Assembly (NCBI RefSeq): GCF_900106995.1
Contig: NZ_FNOK01000012.1
Span: 1-64,000, forward strand
DNA: 64,000 nucleotides
Direction of reading: 5' to 3'
From: Saccharopolyspora shandongensis
Lineage (GTDB): Bacteria > Actinomycetota > Actinomycetes > Mycobacteriales > Pseudonocardiaceae
Below the pieces are notes generated by a model. The model was not told where the DNA came from and made no database searches. It saw nothing but the letters and a program-made list of their open reading frames with translations. Every line of letters begins with the position of its first letter. The first letter of the stretch is position 1. Positions 51,924 through 63,329 of this stretch are shown here, in pieces. A program made the position numbers and the translations under genes.

Positions 51924-52511
51924 ATGATGCGATGTGCGGTATTGGGCCTGCATTGGCAGGTCAACGTGATCGAGCCCGAGGGATTCTTCGGCGGGATGCT
52001 CGCCGAACCGGTGTCGCGCAGCGGCGTGGTCGAGCGCGCCGCGCGGTTCCACCGGGCGGCCCGCGAGGCCGGGGCCGAGCTGGTGTTCACCCGGTTCACG
52101 GTGCCCGTCGGGGAGGGCGGGCTGGTGCGCAACACGGCCTTCATGCGCGCCGTCGGCGATGCGCAGGAGGCGTTCCGGCCGGACGCGCCGGGCTCCGGGC
52201 TGATCGCGGAGATGTCGGACGCGGGCGGCCGGGTGGTGGACAACCAGCGGCTCTCCGGCCTGGCGGGCAACGACCTCGTGCCGTGGCTGCGCGAACAGGG
52301 CATCGACTCCCTGCTGATCACCGGCGTGGCCACGAACCTGACGGTCGAGCAGACGGCCCGGCACGGCACGGACCTCGGCTTCACCGTGCACGTGGTGCGC
52401 GACTGCGTGGCGGCGGCCGATGAAGCGGTGCACGCCGCGTCCCTGGCGAACCTCGACCTGGCATCGGCGGGCTGCCGCACCGCCGATGAAGCCCTGGCCC
52501 TGCTCGGCTGA
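51924..52511 (+). CDS. Isochorismatase-like protein with altered catalytic triad
   Basis: 195 aa. Fold markers: 'CAVLGLHWQVNVIEPEGFFG', 'VERAARFHRAAREAGAELVF', 'GLAGNDLVPWLREQGIDSLL', 'ITGVATNLTVEQTARHGTDL'. In active hydrolases the motif is LxxDxQ, a Lys before Arg-x-Ser-x-F, and VATNxCV. Here His, Asn/Gln and Thr stand at these three places. The protein may be non-hydrolytic or use another mechanism. The gene lies 30 nt after rsmI on the same strand. Confidence 0.7.
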   Translation: MMRCAVLGLHWQVNVIEPEGFFGGMLAEPVSRSGVVERAARFHRAAREAGAELVFTRFTVPVGEGGLVRNTAFMRAVGDAQEAFRPDAPGSGLIAEMSDAGGRVVDNQRLSGLAGNDLVPWLREQGIDSLLITGVATNLTVEQTARHGTDLGFTVHVVRDCVAAADEAVHAASLANLDLASAGCRTADEALALLG

Positions 52512-52530
52512 CACCCGCTGTCGGTATGCG

Positions 52531-52593
52531 CGCCGTTTTCGCGCGAAAACGGCGTTCGCCACGCCTGCCAGGTGACGGTTTCGCGCGAAACCG
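52531..52593. repeat. Two palindromes with TTTCGCGCGAAA core
   Basis: A 24-bp perfect palindrome (52531-52554, outer arms CGCCGT/ACGGCG) and an 18-bp one, CGGTTTCGCGCGAAACCG (52576-52593). They separate two convergent genes, the same setting as at 45658. Confidence 0.92.
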
Positions 52594-52599
52594 CTGGGG

Positions 52600-53868
52600 C
52601 TAGCGGTCCAGCAGGGAGAGGACCGGGGCGGCCTTGGTGAGCACTTCCTGCCATTCCCGGTCCGGGTCGGAGTCCGCGGTGATCCCGCCGCCGACGCCCA
52701 GGTGCAGCACGCCGTCGGCGAATTCCAGGGTGCGGATGGCGACGTTGAGCTCCATGCCCGCGACCGGCGAGACCATGCCGACCGCGCCGCAGTAGACGTC
52801 GCGCGGCTGCGACTCCAGCTCCGCGATCAGCTCCAGCGCCCGCGCCTTCGGCGCGCCGGTCACGGACGCGGGCGGGAACGTCGCCGACAGCAGCGCCGAG
52901 TTCGGCAGCTCCGCGGGGATTTCCGCCCGCACGTCCGACACCAGGTGCCACACGCCGGGATGCGGCTGCACGTCCAGCAGCCGGGGCACCGCCACGCGCC
53001 CGACCTCGGCGACCCGCCCGAGGTCGTTGCGCGCCATGTCCACGATCATCACGTTCTCCGCGACGTCCTTGGCGGACGCTCGGAGCAGCTCGGCGTTGCG
53101 GTCGTCCTGCGGCCCCCGCCGCGGCAGCGTGCCCTTGATCGGGCTGGAGTGCACCACCCGGCCGTGCCGGGCCAGGAAAAGCTCGGGCGAGAACGATGCG
53201 ACCGCGCCCCACGACCCGGCCACGTATGCCGCCCGCGCGGGCTGCATCCGCGCGCTGCCGACGGCGAACACCTCCAGCGGATCGCCCCGGAACGGCACCG
53301 CGAACCGGCTGCAGATGTTCGCCTGGAAGATCTCGCCTCCGGCGATCTCCTCCACGCATCCGCGCACGGCTTTGCCGTGCTGGTCGGCGTCCGGTCTGCC
53401 GACCGGCCCCGCCTCCCAGGAGGCCTGCGGCGGATCGCCTGCGGCGACCGCCTCGGCGAGCTCCGCGACCAGGCCCGGTTCTGCGGCGCCGAGCGCCTCG
53501 AACCACCACTGCCCGTCCGGGTCGAGCCGCAGCACGTGATCGGCCCAGCCCCACGCGGCGAGGGGCAGCCGGCGGGGTTCGGCGTGCCGGCCCGGGTCGG
53601 TGAGGCCGTAGCCGAGGTAGCCGATCCAGCCGCCGCCGACCGGGCCGGGTCCGGCCCGGCCGGCCGGTGCGTCGGCGGTGGTGAAGGCCCGTTCCGGCGC
53701 GGTGGCGTCGATCCGCACGGACGGGGCGAGGACGGCGGAGCCGCCGAACCAGTCGCCGGTCAGCGCGGCCGGTGGCGGCAGCCCGCGGCGGCGCGCGCGA
53801 GCAGCGAGGCGCCGCAGCACCTGGGCTGCGCTCGCCTCGCCGTCAATCGGACGGGTGAAGACCGGCAC
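52600..53868 (-). CDS. pabB: Aminodeoxychorismate synthase component I
   Basis: 422 aa from GTG 53868; ATG 53934 is possible but starts in non-family sequence. Chorismate-binding domain from about residue 145: 'GEIFQANICSRFAVPFRGDP', 'VASFSPELFL', 'SSPIKGTLPRRG', 'NVMIVDMARNDLGRV', 'FPPASVTGAPKARAL' and 'GGGITADSDPDREWQE'. Makes ADC for folate together with PabA. The 'PIKGT' Lys typical of PabB supports this over anthranilate synthase. Position follows the mycobacterial order. Confidence 0.9.
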   Translation of the reverse strand: MPVFTRPIDGEASAAQVLRRLAARARRRGLPPPAALTGDWFGGSAVLAPSVRIDATAPERAFTTADAPAGRAGPGPVGGGWIGYLGYGLTDPGRHAEPRRLPLAAWGWADHVLRLDPDGQWWFEALGAAEPGLVAELAEAVAAGDPPQASWEAGPVGRPDADQHGKAVRGCVEEIAGGEIFQANICSRFAVPFRGDPLEVFAVGSARMQPARAAYVAGSWGAVASFSPELFLARHGRVVHSSPIKGTLPRRGPQDDRNAELLRASAKDVAENVMIVDMARNDLGRVAEVGRVAVPRLLDVQPHPGVWHLVSDVRAEIPAELPNSALLSATFPPASVTGAPKARALELIAELESQPRDVYCGAVGMVSPVAGMELNVAIRTLEFADGVLHLGVGGGITADSDPDREWQEVLTKAAPVLSLLDR

Positions 53869-54075
53869 GCCGACAGTATGACCTCGCACCGAGCCCGGAC
53901 CACAGCCCCGGCTACCGCTGTTTTCGCTGGTCAATCAGGCGGGTTGCGGCTCGGGGAGTGGCCGGGGTCATGTCCCGGCCAGGATCTCGGGCCACCGGGC
54001 GGCGCCGCGAGATCACGGCGGCTACCTGCGCAAACGCCATTTTCGCGACGTGGCCGCAGTGCGTACCGTGGCCGC

Positions 54076-55100
54076 ATGGTGCGTGTGATCGGTGCGACCA
54101 GGCTCACGAGGATCACCGGCGAGGACTCCTGCAACCGCACGGCCAGCCGGTTCGGCATCCACGCGACGGACCTCGGGATCATGTGGGACGACGGCCGGGG
54201 CGGCGTGCTCGCGGCGTTCGGCGACACCTACGGCGATGGGTGGGGCGGCCACGGCGCGGGCCCCAAGAGCGCCGACTGGCGGTACAACGTGATCGCGCGG
54301 TCCACCAACACCGACCTGGACGCGGGCCTGAAGTTCGACTCGGTCCTGTCACGCGAGGACGGCATGGCCGGGCAGGCGCTGCCCGGCGACCGGACCGGCA
54401 CGCGCGAGCACACCGTGATCCCGACCGCGGGGATCGCCATCGGCGGCCGCAACTACCTGCACTACATGTCCGTGCGGCGGTGGGGGATGCCGGGTGTGTG
54501 GCACACGAACTACGGCGCGCTCGCGTACTCCGACGACGGCGGGCGACGTGGACGAAGTCGGAGACGGCGGTCTGGCGGAACTCGCGGCAGCCCTGGCTGA
54601 GCCGGTTCCGGCGCCGCGACCCCGGCGGTCACCCGTTCCAGATGATCGGCTTCGCCGGCGTCCTGGACGGCCGCGCGCACCTGCTCGGCACCCCGAGCGG
54701 CCGGTTCGGCGCCGGGCACCTCGCCCGCGTCGGAGCCGACGACCTGCTCGAACCGGCGGCCTACGAGTACTGGACCGGCAGCGGCTGGGGCGACGACCCG
54801 CTCGCCGCCGCGCCCGTGCTGCCCGCGCCGGTCGCCGAGCTGTCGGTGCAGTTCAACCGGCACTTCGACCGGTGGTTCGCGGTGCACCTCGACGAGCAGC
54901 GCGCGGCGATCGTGCTGCGCACGGCGCCGGAGCTCACCGGGCCGTGGAGCGGCGGCGAGGTCGTGGTGTCCGGCGCCGACTGCCCGGGGCTCTACGGCGG
55001 CTTCCTGCACCCGTGGGCGGCGGACCGGCCGGCGATCTACTTCACCCTGACCCAGTGGGGCCCGTACAACGTCGACTTCTTCCGCGCCGACCTCGCCTGA
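54076..55100 (+). pseudogene. DUF4185 protein with single-base frameshift
   Basis: ATG 54076 opens 'VIGATRLTRITGEDSCNRTA', 'GIMWDDGRGGVLAAFGDTYG' (family start) and runs to 'LAYSDDGG' near 54540. The rest, 'ATWTKSETAVWRN' to 'YFTLTQWGPYNVDFFRADLA', is in another frame ending at 55100. One missing base around 54541-54545 explains it. DUF4185 is a beta-propeller-like secreted or surface domain, although no signal peptide is seen here. A sequencing error is possible. Confidence 0.8.
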
Positions 55101-55127
55101 CCAGCCGCGGCATCGAGCAGCGCAGAA

Positions 55128-55173
55128 CCCGTGCGCACTTCTTGTCGTGGTAGCAGCACAAAGTGCGCACGGG
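55128..55173 (+). terminator. Terminator after the DUF4185 gene
   Basis: 13-bp stem CCCGTGCGCACTT / AAGTGCGCACGGG with a 20-nt loop that can extend the stem partly (TTGT/ACAA). Confidence 0.8.
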
Positions 55174-55296
55174 CCTTGAAAGCCGCGCGTGGTCTTGCCT
55201 GCTGGGCCGTCGGGATGATGTTGCGGTCGGCCGCGTCACTTCCTGGTTCCGAGCCCGTTGTGCATCGAGAAGCCGCACGACGAGGCGAGGTTGAAG

Positions 55297-56148
55297 ATGC
55301 GGATCAGAGGTGTCCTGGCTGCTCTCACGGCCCTGCTCGCCGTCACCGCGGCGGCGACGCCCGCGACGGCCCAACCCGACGCGGCCGCCGCGCCGTCCGG
55401 CGTGAACGACTGGAGCTGCCAACCGAGCGCCGAGCACCCGACGCCGGTGGTCCTGGTGCACGGCCTCGGCGGCGCCGCCACCACGAACTGGGCGTACCTG
55501 GGGCCGGTGCTGGCCGGCCAGGGCTACTGCGCCTTCGCCCTGACCTACGGCCTCCCGCCCGGGGTGCCGCCGCTCACCGGCGGATTCGCGCCGATGGAGG
55601 AGAGCGCGCCCGAGCTCGCCGGCTTCGTCGACCGGGTGCTGGCCGCCACCGGCGCCGAGAAGGTCGACCTGGTCGGCCACTCCGAGGGCACCGTGATGCC
55701 GCAGTACTACCTGAAGTTCCTGGGCGGTGCCGAGAACGTGCAGCGCTACGTCGCGATCACCCCGCTCTACGACGGCACCACGCTGCAGAACACCTCGGAG
55801 CTGCTGGACCGGCTGGCCGAGGAGCTGCCGGTCGTCGGCCAGGTCCCGGACGAGCTGTGCGGTTCCTGCCGCCAGCTGTTCAAGGACTCCGAGTTCATGG
55901 CGAAGCTCAACGCGGACGGCGCCGCGGTGCCCGGCATCGAATACACGACGATCATGACCAAGTACGACCAGCTGGTCACCCCGTACACCAGCGGCCACCT
56001 GGACGCGCCGAACGCGACCAATATCGTGCTCCAGGACGTCTGCCCGCAGGACTTCTCCGAGCACGTCGCGGTGGCGTTCAACCCGCACGTCGGGCGCATG
56101 GTGCTCAACGCCCTCGACCCGGCAGGCGCCCAGCCCGTGCGGTGCTGA
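55297..56148 (+). CDS. Secreted triacylglycerol lipase-like esterase
   Basis: 283 aa from ATG 55297. Signal peptide ending in 'AAATPATAQPDA' (cleavage about residue 27). Alpha/beta hydrolase with oxyanion 'VVLVHGLGG', nucleophile Ser in 'DLVGHSEGTV' (about residue 130), and a C-terminal His in 'SEHVAVAFNPHVG'. Cys pairs suit a secreted enzyme. Similar to Streptomyces-type lipases. Not linked functionally to its neighbours. Confidence 0.85.
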   Translation: MRIRGVLAALTALLAVTAAATPATAQPDAAAAPSGVNDWSCQPSAEHPTPVVLVHGLGGAATTNWAYLGPVLAGQGYCAFALTYGLPPGVPPLTGGFAPMEESAPELAGFVDRVLAATGAEKVDLVGHSEGTVMPQYYLKFLGGAENVQRYVAITPLYDGTTLQNTSELLDRLAEELPVVGQVPDELCGSCRQLFKDSEFMAKLNADGAAVPGIEYTTIMTKYDQLVTPYTSGHLDAPNATNIVLQDVCPQDFSEHVAVAFNPHVGRMVLNALDPAGAQPVRC

Positions 56149-56204
56149 TCCCGGTCGTCGGCGGCCGCTCACGACTAGAGGTTTGATGTTGAGTGCGGAA
56201 GGGT

Positions 56205-56425
56205 GGGTGTTGTTTTTGAAGCGGCGCAGCCGCTTAGCCCACCTACGCAACCGGCACCGCCGCGGGTTCTCAGACGTCGTCTGGCGAGGACAGCCCCGAC
56301 TCGTCGTATGGACATACGTGTGTCGGGGATCCCACAGCCAGGCGGCGTCTGTAACTCCCGCAGGGGGCCGCCACTCGCACCGCCACGCAAAGCGAGTTCT
56401 CAGACAAGCTCTAACGAGAACCGGT
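56205..56425. repeat. Dispersed repeat, copy 2 (inverted relative to copy 1)
   Basis: Shares GAAGCGGCGCAGCCGCTTAG, CACCGCCGCGGGTTCTCAG, GCGAGGACAGCCCCGAC, GTCGGGGATCCCACAG and CACCGCCACGCAAA with 41997-42203 read on the other strand; the central part differs. It fills the space between the lipase gene and metG. No coding potential of its own is evident. Confidence 0.8.
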
Positions 56426-56462
56426 TCGAGGTCACGGCCCCTCGAACCGTAGGCTAAGCACC

Positions 56463-58256
56463 ATGAGTGCCTCTGTGTTGACCGCTGTGGCCTGGCCCTA
56501 TGCGAACGGTCCACGGCACATCGGCCACGTCTCCGGTTTCGGTGTGCCCTCGGACGTCTTCTCTCGCTACCAGCGAATGGCCGGCAACCGGGTGCTCATG
56601 GTGTCCGGCACCGACGAGCACGGCACGCCGATCTCGGTGCAGGCCGAGAACGAGGGGCTGACCACCCGCCAGCTCGCCGACAAGTACAACCGGGTGATCG
56701 CCGAGGACCTGCAGGGCCTCGGCCTGTCCTACGACCTGTTCACCCGCACCACCACGGGCAACCACTACGAGGTCGTCCAGCAGATCTTCCTCGCGCTGTA
56801 CCGCAACGGCTACGTGCTGCCGAAGACCACCACCGGCGCGATCAGCCCGTCCACCGGCCGCACGCTGCCCGACCGCTACATCGAGGGCACCTGCCCCATC
56901 TGCGGTTACGACGGCGCGCGCGGCGACCAGTGCGACAACTGCGGCAACCAGCTCGACCCGGCCGACCTGATCAACCCGGTGTCCCGGATCAACGGCGAGA
57001 AGCCGGAGTTCGTCGAGACCGAGCACCTGTTCCTGGACCTGCCCGCGTTCACCGAGTCGCTGGGCAAGTGGCTGTCCACGCGCACCGGCTGGCGGCCCAA
57101 CGTCCTCAAGTTCGCCCAGAACCTGGTCGACGACATGCGGCCCCGGGCGATCAGCCGGGACCTGGACTGGGGTGTGCCGATCCCGCTGGACGGTTGGCGC
57201 GACCAGCCGATGAAGCGGTTCTACGTCTGGTTCGACGCGGTGATCGGCTACCTGTCGGCCAGCGTCGAGTGGGCCCGCCGGACCGGTGACGCGGACGCCT
57301 GGAAGCAGTGGTGGACCGACCCGGCCGCCCAGGGCTACTACTTCATGGGCAAGGACAACATCACCTTCCACGCCCAGATCTGGCCGACGCTGCTGATGGG
57401 CCACAACGGCCAGGGCGACCGCGGCGGCGAGGTCGGCCCGTACGGCGAGCTGAACCTGCCGGACGAGATCGTCTCCAGCGAGTTCCTCACCATGAGCGGG
57501 TCGAAGTTCTCCACCTCCCGCGGCACGGTGATCTACGTGCGGGACTTCCTGCGCGAGTTCGGCCCGGACACCCTGCGGTACTTCATCTCGGTCGCCGGGC
57601 CGGAGAACCAGGACACCGACTTCACCTGGGACGAGTTCGTCCGGCGCACCAACTTCGAGCTGGCCAACGAGTGGGGCAACCTGGTCAACCGGTCCGTCTC
57701 GATGGCCGTGAAGAACAACGGCGCGGTGCCCGCGCCGACCGCGCCCCAGGCCGCCGACGAGGAGCTGAAGGCGTTGTCCCGCAACGCCTTCGACACCGTC
57801 GGCGGACACCTGCAGCGGTCCCGGTTCAAGGCCGCCTCGCAGGAGGCCATGCGGGTCGTGTCGGCGGCGAACAAGTACCTGTCCGACCAGGAGCCGTGGA
57901 AGCTCAAGGACGATCCGGACCGGCGGGACGCCGTGCTGCACACGGCGCTGCAGGTGGTTTCCGACGCCAACACGCTGCTCACCCCGTTCCTGCCGCACTC
58001 GGCGCAGAAGGTGCACGAGCTGCTCGGCGGCACCGGGGTCTGGTCGGCCCAGCCGGAGATCCGCGAGGTGACCGACCTGGACGACCCGAGCATCGAGTAC
58101 CCGGTGCTGATGGGCGACTACGCCGGCGAGCAGGCGGCGTGGCGGTCCACCGAGATCGAGGTCGGCCGGCCGCTGCAGAAGCCGACGCCGCTGTTCGCCA
58201 AGCTGGACCCGAAGCTCGGCGAGACCGGCCCGGAGTGGGCCCCGATCGAAAGCTGA
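56463..58256 (+). CDS. metG: Methionyl-tRNA synthetase
   Basis: 597 aa from ATG 56463. HIGH-type motif in '[15 protein letters not shown]', zinc knuckle CPIC...CDNCG (about residues 143-163), and the KMSKS-equivalent '[11 protein letters not shown]' (about residue 345). '[16 protein letters not shown]' is the methionine-site region. No C-terminal tRNA-binding domain. Charges tRNA-Met. Order metG-tatD-rpfB-ksgA matches mycobacteria, though orientation of tatD/metG differs. Confidence 0.95.
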   Translation: MSASVLTAVAWPYANGPRHIGHVSGFGVPSDVFSRYQRMAGNRVLMVSGTDEHGTPISVQAENEGLTTRQLADKYNRVIAEDLQGLGLSYDLFTRTTTGNHYEVVQQIFLALYRNGYVLPKTTTGAISPSTGRTLPDRYIEGTCPICGYDGARGDQCDNCGNQLDPADLINPVSRINGEKPEFVETEHLFLDLPAFTESLGKWLSTRTGWRPNVLKFAQNLVDDMRPRAISRDLDWGVPIPLDGWRDQPMKRFYVWFDAVIGYLSASVEWARRTGDADAWKQWWTDPAAQGYYFMGKDNITFHAQIWPTLLMGHNGQGDRGGEVGPYGELNLPDEIVSSEFLTMSGSKFSTSRGTVIYVRDFLREFGPDTLRYFISVAGPENQDTDFTWDEFVRRTNFELANEWGNLVNRSVSMAVKNNGAVPAPTAPQAADEELKALSRNAFDTVGGHLQRSRFKAASQEAMRVVSAANKYLSDQEPWKLKDDPDRRDAVLHTALQVVSDANTLLTPFLPHSAQKVHELLGGTGVWSAQPEIREVTDLDDPSIEYPVLMGDYAGEQAAWRSTEIEVGRPLQKPTPLFAKLDPKLGETGPEWAPIES

Positions 58257-58267
58257 CGACCCGAGGC

Positions 58268-58300
58268 GAGGGGCACCCGTGAAACCCGCGGGTGCCCCTC
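58268..58300 (+). terminator. Terminator after metG
   Basis: 12-bp stem GAGGGGCACCCG / CGGGTGCCCCTC with a 9-nt loop. Confidence 0.85.
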
Positions 58301-58315
58301 ACCCTCGTTGGACCA

Positions 58316-58333
58316 CAGTTTCAATTGAAACTG
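58316..58333. promoter_or_regulatory. 18-bp perfect palindrome upstream of tatD
   Basis: CAGTTTCAATTGAAACTG, between the metG terminator and the tatD start (41 nt before ATG). Its AT-rich centre and operator-like symmetry stand out in a GC-rich background. No matching copy was noticed elsewhere in the window. The binding protein is unknown. Confidence 0.7.
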
Positions 58334-58374
58334 CGGTCGACCCACCCGAGTGCTGCCTGCGTTGGAGAGGTGCG

Positions 58375-59214
58375 ATGAGCAAGCGGGACCGGAAGCGGGA
58401 GCTGCCGCCGGTGCCGGAGGCGCTGCCCGCGCCCGCGGTGGACGCGCACACCCACCTGGACGCCTGCGGCGCGAAGACGCCCGACGAGGTGCGCGCCATG
58501 GTGGACCGCGCGCAGGGCGCCGGGGTCGGCCGGGTAGTGACCGTCGCCGACGACATCGCCTCCGCCGAGTGGGCAGTCGAAGCGTCCACTTGGGACGACC
58601 GGGTGTTCGCGGCGGTGGCGCTGCACCCCACCCGCACGAAGGACTTCGACGACGCCGACCGGCAGGTGCTGGAGCGGCTCGTCGAGCACCCCCGGGTGGT
58701 CGCGGTCGGCGAGACCGGGCTCGACTACTACTGGGACTACTCGCCGCCGGAGCCGCAGCAGGAGGCCTTCCGCTGGCACATCGACCTGGCCAAGCGCGCC
58801 GGCAAGCCGTTGATGATCCACGACCGCGAGGCGCACCAGGACATCCTGCGGATCCTGGCCGAGGAGGGCGCCCCCGAAACAGTGGTGTTCCACTGCTTCT
58901 CCGGCGACGCCGAGTTCGCCCGGTCCTGCGTGGACGCGGGCTACGTTCTGTCCTTCGCCGGGACGGCGACCTTCCGCAACGCCAACGCCAAGCCGCTCCG
59001 GGAGGCCGCGCAGCTGGTGCCGCTGGACCAGTTCGTGGTGGAGACCGACGCGCCGTTCCTGACCCCGCACCCGTTCCGCGGACGCCCGAACGAGCCGTAC
59101 TGCGTCAATTACACCCTTCAGGATCTTGCGGAACTCCGTGGCATGACGCTTGAAGAACTCGTGGTAGCGACCACCGCCACGGCCGAGCGAGTATTTCGGT
59201 TCGATCAGGCGTAA
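58375..59214 (+). CDS. tatD: TatD-family metal-dependent DNase
   Basis: 279 aa from ATG 58375. 'VDAHTHLDACG' (first metal His pair), 'VGETGLDYYWDYSP' (bridging Glu), 'LMIHDREAHQD' (His), 'VVFHCFSGD' (His) and 'VVETDAPFLTP' (Asp) give the full TIM-barrel metal site. TatD proteins degrade damaged or apoptotic DNA and act as 3'-5' exonucleases. Confidence 0.92.
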   Translation: MSKRDRKRELPPVPEALPAPAVDAHTHLDACGAKTPDEVRAMVDRAQGAGVGRVVTVADDIASAEWAVEASTWDDRVFAAVALHPTRTKDFDDADRQVLERLVEHPRVVAVGETGLDYYWDYSPPEPQQEAFRWHIDLAKRAGKPLMIHDREAHQDILRILAEEGAPETVVFHCFSGDAEFARSCVDAGYVLSFAGTATFRNANAKPLREAAQLVPLDQFVVETDAPFLTPHPFRGRPNEPYCVNYTLQDLAELRGMTLEELVVATTATAERVFRFDQA

Positions 59215-59394
59215 CCCCACCCGCACTCTTTTCACTCGCAGTTCTTTGATATCGGGCGCCGAATCGCGCCCGCTTGCAGTCCGCGACGCCGTCCTTACCG
59301 TCCACTTCGGAAGCCGGGATGGGGGCCGACACCCCGCAATTCCGCCCGCTGGGCGGAGAACCTCCTGCCCGGAGGCACGGCAGTCAGGATTGCG

Positions 59395-59748
59395 ATGAAG
59401 TTCGGTTTGTTCGCGAAGGCGACGGTAGTGGCGAGCATCGTGGTCTGCGGTGTGGCGCCGATGGCGGCGGCGTCTCCGAGTGCGCCGCCCGCGCAGGCGA
59501 GCGTCTGGGACCGGCTCGCGAAGTGCGAGGCCGGCGGCAACTGGGCGGCCAACACGGGCAACGGCTACTACGGCGGCCTGCAGTTCAACCGCAGGACTTG
59601 GGCCGCCCACGGCGGCGACCGCTTCCACCGGTACCCGCACCGGGCATCGCGGGAGCAGCAGATCGTCATCGCGGAGGCGCTGCGCGCTGCGCGCGGCGGC
59701 TTCGGCGCCTGGCCCGCGTGCGCGCGGAAGCTGGGCTTGCCGCGATGA
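59395..59748 (+). CDS. Small resuscitation-promoting factor (Rpf)
   Basis: 117 aa. Signal peptide to about residue 36 ('[20 protein letters not shown]'), then a single Rpf domain: '[20 protein letters not shown]', '[18 protein letters not shown]', '[18 protein letters not shown]'. The catalytic Glu lies in KCEAGG. A secreted lytic transglycosylase. It resembles the last domain of RpfB next door, so a duplication is likely. Confidence 0.9.
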   Translation: MKFGLFAKATVVASIVVCGVAPMAAASPSAPPAQASVWDRLAKCEAGGNWAANTGNGYYGGLQFNRRTWAAHGGDRFHRYPHRASREQQIVIAEALRAARGGFGAWPACARKLGLPR

Positions 59749-59800
59749 GGTGATCAACTCGCCGTGGGGGCGCTGGTCCCTCGGGTGAGGGGAGGGAGGG

Positions 59801-59833
59801 CCCGGCCCGAGCGCGTTGAGTGCTCGGGCCGGG
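59801..59833 (+). terminator. Terminator after the small rpf gene
   Basis: 12-bp stem CCCGGCCCGAGC / GCTCGGGCCGGG with a 9-nt loop. Confidence 0.85.
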
Positions 59834-59839
59834 TTCCGT

Positions 59840-61830
<1,991 letters not shown>

Positions 61831-61847
61831 GCATTTCCTCGTTGTCC

Positions 61848-61892
61848 CGAAGGGCACCTCTCGCCGGATGATCCGGTGGCAGGTGCCCTTCG
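61848..61892 (+). terminator. Terminator between rpfB and ksgA
   Basis: Outer 12-bp stem CGAAGGGCACCT / AGGTGCCCTTCG; inside it a second hairpin CCGGAT-GATCCGG. Confidence 0.82.
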
Positions 61893-61950
61893 TGGTTCTG
61901 CTGGTCGGGGTGCGGGGACGGTGGCTTCGGGGCGCGGGTAGTTTTTCTGT

Positions 61951-62820
61951 GTGGACGACCAGCAGGCGAGTCTGCTCGGCCCGGCCGACGTGCGCCGGTT
62001 GGCCGAGGAGCTCGACATCCGCCCGACGAAGAAGCTCGGCCAGAACTTCGTGCACGACCCGAACACGGTGCGCCGCATCGTGACCTCGGCGTCGGTCACG
62101 GCCGACGACGTCGTTCTGGAGGTCGGCCCCGGCCTGGGCTCCCTGACGCTCGCCCTGCTCCCGGCCGCCGGCGCCGTGACGGCCGTCGAGATCGATCCGG
62201 TGCTCGCGGCGCGGCTGCCGCGCACCGCCGCCGAGTTCGCCCCCGCGCTGGCCGATCGGCTCACCGTGATCGAGGCCGACGCCCTGCGGGTGAGCGCCGC
62301 GGACTTCCCGGCGCCGCCGACCGCGCTGGTCGCGAACCTGCCGTACAACGTCGCCGTGCCGGTGGTGCTGCACCTGCTGGCCGAATTGCCGAGCCTGCGG
62401 CACGGCCTGGTCATGGTGCAGTCCGAGGTCGCCGACCGGATGGCCGCCAAGCCGGGCAGCCGGGTCTACGGCGTGCCCAGCGCCAAGGCCGCATGGTACG
62501 CCGACGTGCGCCGCGCGGGTCCGGTGCCGCGCAAGGTGTTCTGGCCGGTGCCCAATGTGGACTCCGGACTGGTGTCGTTCGAGCGCGTCGAACCGCCGTC
62601 GACCGCGCCGCGCGCGGAGGTCTTCCGGGTGGTGGACGCGGCGTTCGCCCAGCGGCGCAAGACGCTGCGCGCCGCGCTGTCCGGCTGGGCCGGGTCCGCG
62701 GCGCGCGCGGAGGCCGTTCTCCGGGCCGCCGGGGTGGATCCGTCGATTCGCGGCGAGCAGTTGGAGATCGCCGACTTCGCGCGCATCGCGGAGGCCGCGG
62801 CTACCGAGAGCGGCCGCTGA
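61951..62820 (+). CDS. rsmA: 16S rRNA dimethyladenosine transferase (KsgA/RsmA)
   Basis: 289 aa from GTG 61951. '[20 protein letters not shown]' N-terminus, SAM motif '[16 protein letters not shown]', '[12 protein letters not shown]', catalytic '[12 protein letters not shown]' and 'FFxP-like' '[15 protein letters not shown]'. Dimethylates A1518/A1519 in 16S rRNA. A TAGTTT box 6 nt before the start suggests a leaderless mRNA. ispE, next in mycobacteria, is missing here. Confidence 0.93.
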   Translation: MDDQQASLLGPADVRRLAEELDIRPTKKLGQNFVHDPNTVRRIVTSASVTADDVVLEVGPGLGSLTLALLPAAGAVTAVEIDPVLAARLPRTAAEFAPALADRLTVIEADALRVSAADFPAPPTALVANLPYNVAVPVVLHLLAELPSLRHGLVMVQSEVADRMAAKPGSRVYGVPSAKAAWYADVRRAGPVPRKVFWPVPNVDSGLVSFERVEPPSTAPRAEVFRVVDAAFAQRRKTLRAALSGWAGSAARAEAVLRAAGVDPSIRGEQLEIADFARIAEAAATESGR

Positions 62821-62983
62821 ACCACCCGTCCGGGCGCTTGCCAACCGAGGTTGATCCACTACTCGGAGTCACCGAGAACGCCTGCGGTACCAGGAAAATT
62901 CCCGCTCGTCCGGGTGTGTGATTTGGCAGACGATTTCGGAAAGTGACGACTATCAACTTGCGCTGGAATCCGCCAGTAGGTTC

Positions 62984-62989
62984 TACTAT
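62984..62989 (+). promoter_or_regulatory. -10 box for the SAM riboswitch transcript
   Basis: TACTAT, 8 nt before the P1 stem of the riboswitch. No convincing -35 at the standard distance. Confidence 0.5.
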
Positions 62990-62997
62990 TCGGGAAA

Positions 62998-63081
62998 TCC
63001 ATCCCGAGCGGCCGAGAGACCTGGCTCCGCGACGCCGCAGCAACCACCCGACGGGCAGGTGCTAACGCCAGGACCGATGGA
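62998..63081 (+). ncRNA. SAM-I (S-box) riboswitch
   Basis: P1 stem TCCATC (62998-63003) with GATGGA (63076-63081). The core has GCGGCCGAGAGACCTGGCTC, the conserved GCAGCAACC (63036-63044) and GGTGCTAACGCCAGG (63058-63072), in the S-box order (P2 start, J3/4 AAC, P4 GTGCTAA). It precedes a MetN transporter gene by about 250 nt, consistent with methionine control. Confidence 0.85.
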
Positions 63082-63087
63082 GTTGTT

Positions 63088-63243
63088 GTGGATTCCAACG
63101 CGCTGTTAGCCAGCCCGCCTGCGGGTCAGACCCGAGCTCAGCTGGCCCGATCCCGGCAGAACCACATCCGGAGGCTGCTGACGCAGCGTCGCGTCATCGA
63201 CCACGGGCGCCGTACCACCACCGCCTGTCGTCGCGAGATGTGA
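63088..63243 (+). CDS. Candidate Cys-type leader peptide between SAM riboswitch and metN
   Basis: GTG 63088 opens a 51-codon frame ending at TGA 63241-63243: starts MDSNALLASPPAGQTRAQLA and ends with LLTQRRVIDHGRRTTTACRR plus Glu-Met. The last part resembles actinobacterial 'LTxRRxxDxxRxxxxxCR' leader peptides that sense cysteine by ribosome stalling. CGGAGG at 63169-63174 could start translation close to the LLTQRR part. Presence and start are uncertain. Confidence 0.5.
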   Translation: MDSNALLASPPAGQTRAQLARSRQNHIRRLLTQRRVIDHGRRTTTACRREM

Positions 63244-63329
63244 CCCAGCACTTCCTCCCTTTCCGAAGTTCCTTGGCCTGCGCTGCCCTGTCGTGCGCGC
63301 GGCCGTCGCGAGCTGATGTGGAGCCGATC

